Shown: positions 27,197 through 35,361 of the stretch, one piece after another | Layout: every line of letters starts with the position of its first letter | How positions within the stretch are numbered: the stretch's first letter is position 1 | DNA from: Rhodospirillales bacterium 69-11 | GTDB taxonomy: Bacteria > Pseudomonadota > Alphaproteobacteria > Acetobacterales > Acetobacteraceae | Reading direction: 5' to 3' | Assembly: GCA_001898425.1 (NCBI GenBank) | Contig: MKTV01000029.1 | Span: 1-46,270, forward strand | DNA: 46,270 nucleotides | Translations under genes and position numbers: made by a program | The notes under the pieces: model-generated | Told to the model about the DNA's origin: nothing | Databases searched by the model: none | Seen by the model: the letters and a program-made list of their open reading frames with translations, nothing else

Positions 27197-29776
27197 TCAG
27201 GGTGGGGCGGGGGACAGTTCCTCCGCGACCACGTACTGGCGCAACTGACCGAGGCTGCGCTCCGCCAGGGCGATCAGCGCCGGGTTGTCGAACACCTCCC
27301 GCCGCACCGCGTCCCGCAGCGCCGCCGACAGCGCGAGGAAGCCCATCAGCCCCGCAGCGCCGGCGGTGTCGTGCGCGTGGTCGAGCAGGGCATCCTGGTC
27401 GGGGTCCGGGCCCGCGCGCAGCAATCCGATCAGCGTCTCGATCCGCGCGGCCAGGGTCTGGACGTGCTCCCCGAAGCCGGCCGGCCCGACCGTTCGCGCG
27501 ACGTCGGCGAACATCGCCTGGTCGAGCAGCGGGGGTGGTCCGGCCGCCGGCCCGGAGCGTGGCGCCGCAGCGGCAGGGGACCGTTCGGCACCCTCCACCC
27601 CGACGCCGCCGCCCGGGGCGCTGGGTTTCGCCCGCACCAGGCCCGCACCCGCCGGCGGCCACGGATCGGACCCGGTGCCCACCGGTTCGATCGGCTGGCG
27701 GGGGCCGGCCACGCGACGGATCGCCGCCATCAGGTCCGCGCGGCCAAAGGGCTTGGTCAGCACCAGGTCGATCTCGGCCGCGGCGAAGCCGGGTGCGCGG
27801 CGGACCAGCGCGTCCGCCGTCAGCAGCAGGATCGGCGCGCGGCCGCGGGCGCCGGGCAGGGCGCGGATCGCCGCCGCCAGCGCGAGCCCGTCCATCCGCG
27901 GCATGCGCAAATCCGTCACCACTACGTCCGCCCCGGACTCGGCCATGACCTGCAGCGCCGCGCGGCCGTCGCCCACCGCCGTGACCGCGTGGCCACCCTG
28001 GCGCAGGAACCGCGTGATCAGGTCGCGATTGATCGGGTTGTCCTCCACCAGCAGGACGGAGAGCGGCGGGCCGGTCTCGGACGGGTCCGGCGCGTCGGGG
28101 GCGGGTGCGGGGGCGGCGACCGCGGTGACCGGGACCTCCACCCAGAACACGCTGCCGCCGCCGGGTGCGTTCTCATGCCCGATCGTGCCGCCCATGCCGC
28201 GCACCAGCCGCGCCGCGATGGCAAGCCCGAGGCCACTTCCGCCGGCCGGGGGCAGCGGCGCATCGAGCCGGTCGTAGGCGCGGAACAGCCGCGCCCGCAG
28301 CGCCGCCGGGATGCCGGTGCCGGTATCCGCGACCTCGCAGCGTAGCCGGTCCGCGCTGCCCGACAGGCGCAGCGTCACCGCCCCCTGGCGCGTGTATTTC
28401 GCGGCATTCGCCAGCAGGTTGATCAGCACGAGGCAGAGCTGGCGCGAATCGACCGAGACGGCGCGCGGCAGTGCCGGGTCCACCTCCCAGCGCAGGTCGA
28501 GCCCGCGGGAGGTGGTCTCCGGCTCGATCACCAGCCGGCATTGCGCCACGAGGTCGCCGAGGAGCACGGGGGCGGGGTGTGGCGGCATGTCGAGCGGCCG
28601 GTCGCGCGTGATGTCGATCACCCGGTCGATCACGTCGCGCATATGCGCGCCCGAGGCGATCAGGGCCGCGAGCAGGCCGGTCTGCTCGGGCCGCAGCGTC
28701 TCGTCGCCCGCCAGCAACTCGGCATAGCCGAGAACCGCGGTCAGGGGGGTGCGCAGTTCGTGGCTCATGGTGGCGAGCAGGCGCGCGCGGGCGGCGGCCG
28801 AGTCTCGCGCATCGGCCTCCGCGCGGGCCTGGCGCGCGGCGGCGCGGGCACCGAACCGCAGCAGCAGGAGCTGCAGCAGGCACAGGGCGAGCGCCGCGGC
28901 GCCGAACCAGGCGGCGCGGGTCTGCCAGGGCGCGTCGACCCCGGCGGTCGCGAGACCCACGGCGATGGTGAGCGGCCAGGTGCCGACCGGACGGTAGGCG
29001 GTCAGGCGCGCGACGGCGTCGAGCGGATCGGGGCCCTCGTTCATGGCGCGATGCAGGAACGCCCCGGCGCGCGGCGGCGCGGCACGGCCGATCGCGTTCG
29101 GATCGGGCGGGAGCCGCCCCAGGACGATGCCGTCGTCCCGCAGCAAGGTCAGGCTGCCGTTCGGGCCGGGGTCGAAGCGGCTCAGCAGATCCTGGACGGA
29201 ACCGAGCCGGAGACTGCCGACGACGACGCCGGCGAAGGTGCCGTCGGCGCGGGAGAGGCGGCGGCTGAGCGGCAGCAGGGCCGGCTGGTTGGGCCCGGTC
29301 AGGACCGGGCGGGCGACGTAGAGCTGGTCCCTGGGGTTGCGCCGATGCTCCTGGAAATAGTCGCGGCCGGCCCAGTTTCCCGGCCGCGGCGTTGCGGCGT
29401 GCAGGTCGGCGATGACCTCGCCCTGGGCATCGAGCACGTTCAGGAAGCCGAAGGGCGGGCCCGCCGCGGTGCGGTCGAACAAAACCATCTGCCGCAGGTC
29501 GGGCGCGAGATCCCACAGCCCCGGCAGCTGCAACCCCTGCGCGACGGCCTGCAACGACAGGTCGTACTGGCTGATCGCACGGCCGAGGTCCTGCGCGATG
29601 GCGGCCGCGATCGTCTCGGCGGTATGGGCGGCCTGCGCGCGGGCTGCGGTGCGGTCCTGCAGGATCACGGCGCTGCAGAGCAGGGCGAAGCCGACCGTGA
29701 CCAGGGCGCTGAGGATCAGCAGCGTCCGCACGGCTGGCTGACGCCCTGAGCCGACGGGGAAGCGGAGCGGGCGCAT
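27197..29776 (-). CDS. hybrid sensor histidine kinase with receiver and HPt domains
   Basis: The 859-residue product begins with TM1 (16-39), a periplasmic sensor region (about 40-285) resembling a Cache-type domain (GRDYFQEHRR at 137-146, VARPVLTGPNQPALL), and TM2 (288-308). A HisKA domain follows with His339 in SHELRTP, then an ATPase domain with Asn457 in LINLLANAAKYT, ADTGTGIP and GSGLGLAIA. The receiver (572-690) has Asp622 in TDLRMPRMDG and Lys675 in LTKPF. After a Pro/Ala linker comes a C-terminal HPt with His802 in HAHDTAGAAG, where the lysine usual after HPt histidines is replaced by Ala. This suggests a multistep phosphorelay; the target regulator is unknown. It is divergent from the XRE gene before the Hyf-like operon. 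Confidence 0.92.
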   Translation of the reverse strand: MRPLRFPVGSGRQPAVRTLLILSALVTVGFALLCSAVILQDRTAARAQAAHTAETIAAAIAQDLGRAISQYDLSLQAVAQGLQLPGLWDLAPDLRQMVLFDRTAAGPPFGFLNVLDAQGEVIADLHAATPRPGNWAGRDYFQEHRRNPRDQLYVARPVLTGPNQPALLPLSRRLSRADGTFAGVVVGSLRLGSVQDLLSRFDPGPNGSLTLLRDDGIVLGRLPPDPNAIGRAAPPRAGAFLHRAMNEGPDPLDAVARLTAYRPVGTWPLTIAVGLATAGVDAPWQTRAAWFGAAALALCLLQLLLLRFGARAAARQARAEADARDSAAARARLLATMSHELRTPLTAVLGYAELLAGDETLRPEQTGLLAALIASGAHMRDVIDRVIDITRDRPLDMPPHPAPVLLGDLVAQCRLVIEPETTSRGLDLRWEVDPALPRAVSVDSRQLCLVLINLLANAAKYTRQGAVTLRLSGSADRLRCEVADTGTGIPAALRARLFRAYDRLDAPLPPAGGSGLGLAIAARLVRGMGGTIGHENAPGGGSVFWVEVPVTAVAAPAPAPDAPDPSETGPPLSVLLVEDNPINRDLITRFLRQGGHAVTAVGDGRAALQVMAESGADVVVTDLRMPRMDGLALAAAIRALPGARGRAPILLLTADALVRRAPGFAAAEIDLVLTKPFGRADLMAAIRRVAGPRQPIEPVGTGSDPWPPAGAGLVRAKPSAPGGGVGVEGAERSPAAAAPRSGPAAGPPPLLDQAMFADVARTVGPAGFGEHVQTLAARIETLIGLLRAGPDPDQDALLDHAHDTAGAAGLMGFLALSAALRDAVRREVFDNPALIALAERSLGQLRQYVVAEELSPAPP

Positions 29777-29944
29777 GGGCTGGGTCTCGATGCCTGCGCG
29801 GCAGCCTAAGCCGGGAGAGGTGAGGATTCGCTTAACGCCGGCATCGTCGTGGGCGGCGCGGGTGAGGCCGCGCTGCCTGGGAAACGCATATACCCGTTTG
29901 GTGCTTGCTTCGTGCGGGAATTTGGCGCACTTCTGGTGGTGAAA

Positions 29945-29984
29945 CGTCGATAAAAGATATATCAGATATGAGTTTTTGCTCATG
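29945..29984 (+). promoter_or_regulatory. AT-rich leader with inverted repeat over the start codon of the XRE gene
   Basis: This is one of the few AT-rich spots in the window. It has the palindrome GATATATC (29956-29963), a repeated AGATAT, and the inverted pair ATGAG-N6-CTCAT at 29968-29983 that overlaps the ATG at 29982. No Shine-Dalgarno sequence is visible. It may be a promoter/operator for self-control by the XRE protein, or a leaderless or hairpin-controlled start. Clear -35/-10 boxes could not be assigned. Confidence 0.4.
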
Positions 29985-30236
29985 ATCACCGCCGGCCAGA
30001 TGCGCGCCGCCCGGGCCCTGCTGGGGATCGACCAGCGGCGCCTGGCCGAACTGTCCACCCTGTCGCTGCCCACCATCCAGCGCATGGAGGCGAGCGGCGA
30101 CGTCGTGCGCGGCAACGTCGACTCGCTGGTGAAGCTGGTGCGGGCGCTGCGCGGAGCCGGGGTCGAGCTGATCGACGAGGGCGCGGCTTCGGCCGCCGGC
30201 GGCCGCGGCGTGCGGCTGATCGGACGCCCGGCGTGA
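29982..30236 (+). CDS. small XRE-type helix-turn-helix regulator
   Basis: The 84-residue product has one helix-turn-helix: MITAGQMRAARALLGIDQRR, LAELSTLSLPTIQRMEASGD, and then the C-terminal extension LRGAGVELIDEG...RGVRLI. This layout is typical of small alphaproteobacterial XRE regulators, in which the C-terminal GVEFID/GVRL strands form a short tail. The ATG at 29982 begins the conserved MITAGQ. It ends 37 bp before the Hyf-like operon and runs in the same direction, so it is a plausible local regulator; direct evidence is lacking. Confidence 0.88.
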   Translation: MITAGQMRAARALLGIDQRRLAELSTLSLPTIQRMEASGDVVRGNVDSLVKLVRALRGAGVELIDEGAASAAGGRGVRLIGRPA

Positions 30237-30273
30237 CACGCGCCCCTGCCGCCCGCGACCGCCGGCGCGCGTG

Positions 30274-32271
30274 ATGGCGCTGATCGGGCCGGCTTTCGGG
30301 AGCTTCGCCCTGCTCGCCGCGCTTGGCGTCGTGCTGGGGCGGCACGCGGCGGGGCGATGGCTGGTCTATGGCGGCAGCCTGCTCGCCTGCCTCCTGCTGC
30401 TGGCTACCGGGATCGGGGCGCTGGACGCCCCGCCCGAGACGCTGGTGCTGCCGGTCGGGCTGCCCTGGACCGGGGCGCATCTCAGGCTCGATCCGCTCTC
30501 CGGGGCGTTCCTCGCGCTGATCGGGATCGGGGGCGCGGGCGCCTCCCTGTTCGCGGTCGGCTATGGCCGGGACGAGCATGCGCCGCAGCGCGTGCTGCCC
30601 TTCTATCCGGCCTTCCTGGCCGGCATGACGCTGGTCGTGCTGGCCGACGACGCGTTCAGCTTCCTGTTCGCGTGGGAACTGATGTCGCTCGCCTCCTGGG
30701 CGCTGGTCATGGCCGACCATCGGCCGGACGCGACGGCGCGCGCGGGCTACGTGTACCTGCTCATGGCGACGTTCAGCGGGATGACGCTGCTGCTCGCCTT
30801 CGGGCTGCTGGCCGGGACCGGGGGCGGCTACGCCTTCGCACAGATGCGGGCGGCGCAGCCTGCGCCGTTTATCGCCGGCCTCGCCTTCGCGCTCGCCCTG
30901 ATCGGCACCGGCGCCAAGGCCGGGCTGGTGCCGCTGCAGGTCTGGCTGCCGCTCGCCCATCCCGCCGCGCCCAGCCACGTCTCCGCGCTGATGAGCGGGG
31001 TGATGACCAAGGTCGCGATCTACGGCTTCCTGCGCATCGTGCTCGACCTGCTGGGCGCCGCCGCCTGGTGGCAGGCGGTCGTGGTGCTGGCCCTGGGCGG
31101 CATCACCGCGGTGTTCGGCGTGCTGCAGGCGGTGATGGAGCGCGACCTCAAGCGCCTGCTCGCCTGCTCCACGATCGAGAATGTCGGCATCGTCTTCGTC
31201 GCGATCGGGCTGGCCATGGCGTTCCGCGCCAACGGCATCGCCGGTGGGGCGGCGCTGGCGCTGACCGCGGCGCTGTTCCACTGCCTCAACCACACGCTGT
31301 TCAAGTCGCTGCTGTTCCAGGTGTCGGGCGCGGTGCTGGTCGCGACCGGGACGCGCGACCTGGAGCGGCTGGGCGGGCTGATCCACCGCCTGCCGGTCAC
31401 CGCGATAGCGGCGCTGGTCGGCTGCGCCGCGATCGCCGCGCTGCCGCCGCTCAACGGGTTCGCCTCGGAATGGCTGATCTTCCAGGCCGTGCTGCTGCGC
31501 CCGGACCTGCCGCAATGGGGGCTCAAGCTGATGCTGCCGGTCGACGGCGCGCTGCTCGCCCTGGCCGCGGCACTGGCGGCGGCGTGCTTCGTGCGGGCCT
31601 ACGGCATCGTCTTCCTGGGGCGCCCGCGCAGCGAGGCCGCGGCGGTGGCGCAGGAGGTGGACCCGGTCTCCCGCGCGGCCATGCTGATCTTCGCGGCGCT
31701 CTGTGCGCTGGCCGGCCTGTTCCCCGGCGTGGTGATCGACGCGCTGGCTCCGGTCGTGCAGCCCTTCGCGGGCGGGCGCATGCCGGTGCAACTGGGCGAG
31801 GACTGGCTGACCGTGGTGCCGGTCGACGCCGCGCGGGGCACCTATAACGGCCTGCTGGTCGGCGTGTTCATCCTGGGCTCCGCCGCGCTCGCCGCCGCTG
31901 CGGTGCACCGGCTGGGCTCGCGCGCGGTGCGGCGCGGGCCGGCCTGGGATTGCGGCTTCCCCGATCCGCGGCCGATCACGCAGTACGGCGGCGATTCCTT
32001 CGCCCAGCCGCTGCGGCGGGTGTTCGGCTCCGTCGTCTTCCAGACGCAGGAGCAGGTCGACATGCCCCGGCCGGGCGAGATGCGCGCCGCGGCCATCGTG
32101 AAATCCATCCGCGATCCCGTCTGGGACCTGCTCTACGTGCCGCTCGGTGGCTTCGTCGCGCGCCTGTCGGACCGCATGAACGGCCTGCAGTTCCTCACCA
32201 TCCGCCGCTACCTCGGCTTCGTGTTCGCGATGCTGATCGTGCTGCTGCTCGCGCTGACGGTGACGCAGTGA
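30274..32271 (+). CDS. hyfB: hydrogenase-4 subunit B-like, Mrp/NuoL-type antiporter subunit
   Basis: The 665-residue integral membrane protein belongs to the proton-antiporter family (NuoL/M/N, HyfB, HycC). About 14-16 hydrophobic helices are present. Key features are the acidic helix AWELMSLASWALVM (Glu), LIGTGAKAGLVPLQVWLPLA with its membrane lysine, MSGVMTKVAIYGFLR, and ERDLKRLLACSTIENVGIVF. The C-terminal DCGFPDPRPITQYGGDSF is characteristic of HyfB/HycC rather than of complex I subunits. It should form an ion-translocating part of the complex. The GTG at 30271 directly before the ATG is an equal alternative start. It overlaps the next gene by GTGA. Confidence 0.93.
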   Translation: MALIGPAFGSFALLAALGVVLGRHAAGRWLVYGGSLLACLLLLATGIGALDAPPETLVLPVGLPWTGAHLRLDPLSGAFLALIGIGGAGASLFAVGYGRDEHAPQRVLPFYPAFLAGMTLVVLADDAFSFLFAWELMSLASWALVMADHRPDATARAGYVYLLMATFSGMTLLLAFGLLAGTGGGYAFAQMRAAQPAPFIAGLAFALALIGTGAKAGLVPLQVWLPLAHPAAPSHVSALMSGVMTKVAIYGFLRIVLDLLGAAAWWQAVVVLALGGITAVFGVLQAVMERDLKRLLACSTIENVGIVFVAIGLAMAFRANGIAGGAALALTAALFHCLNHTLFKSLLFQVSGAVLVATGTRDLERLGGLIHRLPVTAIAALVGCAAIAALPPLNGFASEWLIFQAVLLRPDLPQWGLKLMLPVDGALLALAAALAAACFVRAYGIVFLGRPRSEAAAVAQEVDPVSRAAMLIFAALCALAGLFPGVVIDALAPVVQPFAGGRMPVQLGEDWLTVVPVDAARGTYNGLLVGVFILGSAALAAAAVHRLGSRAVRRGPAWDCGFPDPRPITQYGGDSFAQPLRRVFGSVVFQTQEQVDMPRPGEMRAAAIVKSIRDPVWDLLYVPLGGFVARLSDRMNGLQFLTIRRYLGFVFAMLIVLLLALTVTQ

Positions 32272-33263
32272 ACGGGATCGCGCTCGCCGGCGCGGGATGG
32301 GGCGGACAGGGCCTGCTCGCGGCGCTGCTGATCCAGGCCGGGCAGATGGCGCTGGTGCTCCTGGCCGCGCCGCTGCTGGTCGGGATCGTGCGCAAGGCGA
32401 AGGCGCGGCTGCAGCGACGCCGCGGCGCGTCCGTGCTGCAGCCCTATCGCGACCTGCGCCGGCTGCTGGGCAAGGAGGTCGTGCTGGCCGAGAACGCCTC
32501 CTGGCTGTTCCGCACCGCGCCCTACGCGATCTTCGCCGCGACCTGGGTCGCGGCGGCGCTGGTGCCCACCTTCGCGACGGGGCTGATCTTCTCCTGGACC
32601 GGCGACCTGATCGTGATCACGGCGCTGCTGGGCGGCGCGCGGTTCGCGCTGGCGCTGGCGGGCATGGATATCGGCACGAGCTTCGGCGGCCTCGGCGCCT
32701 CGCGCGAGGTCATGATCGCCTCGCTCGCCGAACCCGCGATGCTGATGCTGGTGTTCTGCGTCGCGATCGTCGCGGGATCGACGCAGCTCTCCTCCGTCGC
32801 CGCCTACATGCTGACCCAGCCGGTGGGCCTGCGGGTCTCCCTCGCGCTCGCGCTGGTCGCGCTGTGCATCGTGGCGGTGGCCGAGAACGGGCGCGTGCCG
32901 GTCGACAACCCGGCGACGCATCTCGAGCTCACGATGGTGCACGAGGCGATGGTGCTGGAATATTCCGGCCGCCATCTCGCGATGATCGAGCTCGCCTCCG
33001 CGCTGAAGCTGCTGCTGTTCGCGTCCCTGATCGGCTGCCTGTTCTTCCCCTTCGGCCTCGCACACGCCGGCAGCGCGTGGACCGGGTACCTGCTGGCGAT
33101 CGGATTGTGGTGCGGCAAGCTGCTGGTCATGGCCGGGCTGCTGGGCACGCTCGAGCTGTCGATCGCCAAGATGCGCGTCTTCCGCGTGCCCAACTTCCTC
33201 GGCGCCGCCTTCATGTTCGGGCTGCTGGGCGTGCTGCTGCTGTTCGTCTCACGGGGGATGTGA
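32268..33263 (+). CDS. hyfC: hydrogenase-4 subunit C-like, NuoH-type membrane anchor subunit
   Basis: The 331-residue membrane protein is homologous to HyfC/HycD and complex I NuoH. RRRGASVLQPYRDLRRLLGKE lies in the first cytoplasmic loop. The conserved VAENGRVPVDNPATHLELTM and VHEAMVLEYSG form the loop that in complex I lines the quinone channel. It links the membrane arm to the large and small subunits. The GTG start at 32268 overlaps the hyfB stop. About eight transmembrane helices are visible. Confidence 0.93.
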   Translation: MNGIALAGAGWGGQGLLAALLIQAGQMALVLLAAPLLVGIVRKAKARLQRRRGASVLQPYRDLRRLLGKEVVLAENASWLFRTAPYAIFAATWVAAALVPTFATGLIFSWTGDLIVITALLGGARFALALAGMDIGTSFGGLGASREVMIASLAEPAMLMLVFCVAIVAGSTQLSSVAAYMLTQPVGLRVSLALALVALCIVAVAENGRVPVDNPATHLELTMVHEAMVLEYSGRHLAMIELASALKLLLFASLIGCLFFPFGLAHAGSAWTGYLLAIGLWCGKLLVMAGLLGTLELSIAKMRVFRVPNFLGAAFMFGLLGVLLLFVSRGM

Positions 33264-33265
33264 GC

Positions 33266-33928
33266 ATGCACGGCCTGTCCTTCGACATCGCGCATATGCT
33301 GGCCGGCTCGCTGGTGCTGGTCAGCTTCCTGATGCTCTACCAGGTGCGGCTGACCGCGCTGCTGCACGTGCTGGCGCTGCACGCGCTGGTGCTGGCGGCC
33401 TCGGTCGCGTGGCAGGCGCACATCCAGGATGCGCCGCATCTCTACGTCACGGCGGCGATGGCGCTGGGCTTCAAGGCGCTGCTCATTCCCTGGGCGCTGC
33501 GCCGCATCGTCTTCCGCCTGGGCATCCATCGGGAGATCGAGACGGTGGGCGGGATCGGCCTGACCATGCTGGGCGGCATGGCGCTGGTCGCGCTGTCGCT
33601 GCAGGTGATGCTGCCGGTCACCGCGATGTCCGATCCGGTGGCGCGGGAGGATATCGCCCTCGCGCTCTCGGTCGTGCTGATCGGGCTGCTGATGATGGTC
33701 ACGCGCCGCAACGCGGTCAGCCAGGTGGTCGGCTTCCTGTCGCTGGAGAACGGCATCATCCTGGCGGCGACCGGCGCGCGCGGCATGCCGCTGGTGGTGG
33801 AGATCAGCGTCGCCTTCTCGGTGCTGATCGCCTTCATCGTCGTCGGCATCTTCCTGTTCCGCATCCGGGAGCGCTTCGACACGGTCGACGTGGGCGCGCT
33901 CGACGAAGTCCGCGGGGGGCGCGCGTGA
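33266..33928 (+). CDS. hyfE: hydrogenase-4 subunit E-like membrane protein
   Basis: The 220-residue product has the length and sequence of HyfE, which resembles NuoK-like parts of the antiporter module. About six to seven hydrophobic helices are present. The segment RRNAVSQVVGFLSLENGIIL contains the membrane glutamate expected for proton transfer. The ATG at 33266 follows the hyfC stop by two bases. Its stop overlaps the GTG of the next gene. E. coli HyfE has the same neighbours except that HyfD is missing here. Confidence 0.92.
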   Translation: MHGLSFDIAHMLAGSLVLVSFLMLYQVRLTALLHVLALHALVLAASVAWQAHIQDAPHLYVTAAMALGFKALLIPWALRRIVFRLGIHREIETVGGIGLTMLGGMALVALSLQVMLPVTAMSDPVAREDIALALSVVLIGLLMMVTRRNAVSQVVGFLSLENGIILAATGARGMPLVVEISVAFSVLIAFIVVGIFLFRIRERFDTVDVGALDEVRGGRA

Positions 33929-35361
33929 TCGATCCCGTTGTTCTCGTGCTGCTGATCCCGCTGGCGGCGACGGCGCTGCTGGCGGCAATCCCGAACTACC
34001 GGCTGGGCGCGGCGCTGAACGCGGCCGCCTGCCTGGCGACGTTCGGCGCGTCCGTCGGCCTGCTGCTGCACCGGCCCGCCGCGGGCGCCTACCTGCTAGT
34101 CGACGACCTGAACGTCGTGTTCGTGGTGCTGAACGGGTTCGTCGCCGCGACCACCAGCCTGTTCAGCGCGTCCTATGTCGGCCACGAGCTCGCGACCGGC
34201 CGGCTCACGCCGCGGCACCTGCGGTTCTACCACGCGATGTTCCAGCTCATGCTGTTCGGCATGAACCTCGCCCTCGTCGCCAACAACATCGGGCTGATGT
34301 GGGTGGCCGTCGAACTGGCGACGCTGACCACGGTGCTGATGGTGGGGCTCTATCGCACGCCGGAGGCGCTGGAGGCGGCGTGGAAATACTTCATCCTGGG
34401 AAGCGTCGGCATCGCGCTCGCGCTGTTCGGGACGATCCTCGTCTACCTCGCGGCGCGGCCGGTGGTGGGGGAGGGGCTGGACGCGATGGTCTGGACCACG
34501 CTGCTCGCCCATGCCCGCGACTTCGACGCGCCGCTGCTGAACATCGCCTTCGTGTTCCTGCTGCTGGGCTACGGCACGAAGGTCGGGCTGGTGCCGCTGC
34601 ACGCGTGGCTCCCGGACGCGCATGCCGAGGGGCCGACGCCGATCTCCGCCGTGCTCTCGGGCCTGCTGCTCAACGTCGCGCTCTACGCGCTGCTGCGCTT
34701 CAAGATGCTGCTTGCCGCCAACCCGCTCGCCCTCGCCCCCGGCCCGCTGATGATCGCGCTCGGACTCCTCACCGTGCTGTTCGCCGGCGTGATGCTGTAC
34801 CGGCGACGCGACGTGAAGCGGCTGTTCGCCTACTCCTCGATCGAGCACATGGGGATCATCGTCTTCGCGTTCGGGCTTGCCGGGCCGATCGGCAACTTCG
34901 CCGGCCTGCTGCAGATGGCGATGCACAGCCTGACCAAGTCGGCGATCTTCTTCTCGGTCGGCCATCTCGCGCAGGTGAAGGGGACGCAGCGCATCGCCGA
35001 GATCGGCGGCGTGACGGAGACGCACCCGCTGCTGGGCTGGGGCCTCGTCGCCGGCGTCTCGGCGATCGTCGGGCTGCCGCCCTTCGGCGTGTTCGCCGCG
35101 GAGTTCCTCGTGGTGACCTCGGCCTTCGCGCAGCACCCGCTGCTGGCGGTGGGGCTGGTGGTGGGCCTGTTGCTCGCCTTCGGGGCGCTGCTGCTGCGCC
35201 TGACGCAGGTGGCGTTCGGGGCGGTGCGCGGGCCTTTGCAGCCGGTGCGGGCGTCGCACCTGCCGATGCTCGCGCACCTCGCGCTGGTGCTGGTGGCGGG
35301 CGTGTGGCTGCCGCCGCCCATGGTCGCCTGGTTCCAGCACGTCGCGGAGCTGCTGGGATGA
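33925..35361 (+). CDS. hyfF: hydrogenase-4 subunit F-like, NuoL/M-type antiporter subunit
   Basis: The 478-residue product is a second antiporter-like subunit with about 14 helices. VAVELATLTTVLMVGLY carries the conserved Glu. LLLGYGTKVGLVPLHAWLPDAHAEGPTPISAVLSG contains the conserved Lys and the PLHAWLPDAHAEGP signature. RRDVKRLFAYSSIEHMGII and MHSLTKSAIFFSVGH follow. The GTG at 33925 overlaps the hyfE stop, and the stop overlaps the next start by ATGA. Two antiporter-type subunits (B and F) in one operon suggest more than one ion channel per complex. Confidence 0.93.
   Translation: MIDPVVLVLLIPLAATALLAAIPNYRLGAALNAAACLATFGASVGLLLHRPAAGAYLLVDDLNVVFVVLNGFVAATTSLFSASYVGHELATGRLTPRHLRFYHAMFQLMLFGMNLALVANNIGLMWVAVELATLTTVLMVGLYRTPEALEAAWKYFILGSVGIALALFGTILVYLAARPVVGEGLDAMVWTTLLAHARDFDAPLLNIAFVFLLLGYGTKVGLVPLHAWLPDAHAEGPTPISAVLSGLLLNVALYALLRFKMLLAANPLALAPGPLMIALGLLTVLFAGVMLYRRRDVKRLFAYSSIEHMGIIVFAFGLAGPIGNFAGLLQMAMHSLTKSAIFFSVGHLAQVKGTQRIAEIGGVTETHPLLGWGLVAGVSAIVGLPPFGVFAAEFLVVTSAFAQHPLLAVGLVVGLLLAFGALLLRLTQVAFGAVRGPLQPVRASHLPMLAHLALVLVAGVWLPPPMVAWFQHVAELLG

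Noticed and set aside
27371-29749. Long plus-strand frames opposite the hybrid kinase
   Set aside because: They are Arg/Ala/Gly-rich shadows; all kinase and receiver motifs are on the minus strand.
29986-31908. 640-residue minus-strand frame opposite hyfB
   Set aside because: Its composition (His/Gln/Arg-rich) is that of an antisense frame of a membrane protein; hyfB on the plus strand is clearly real.
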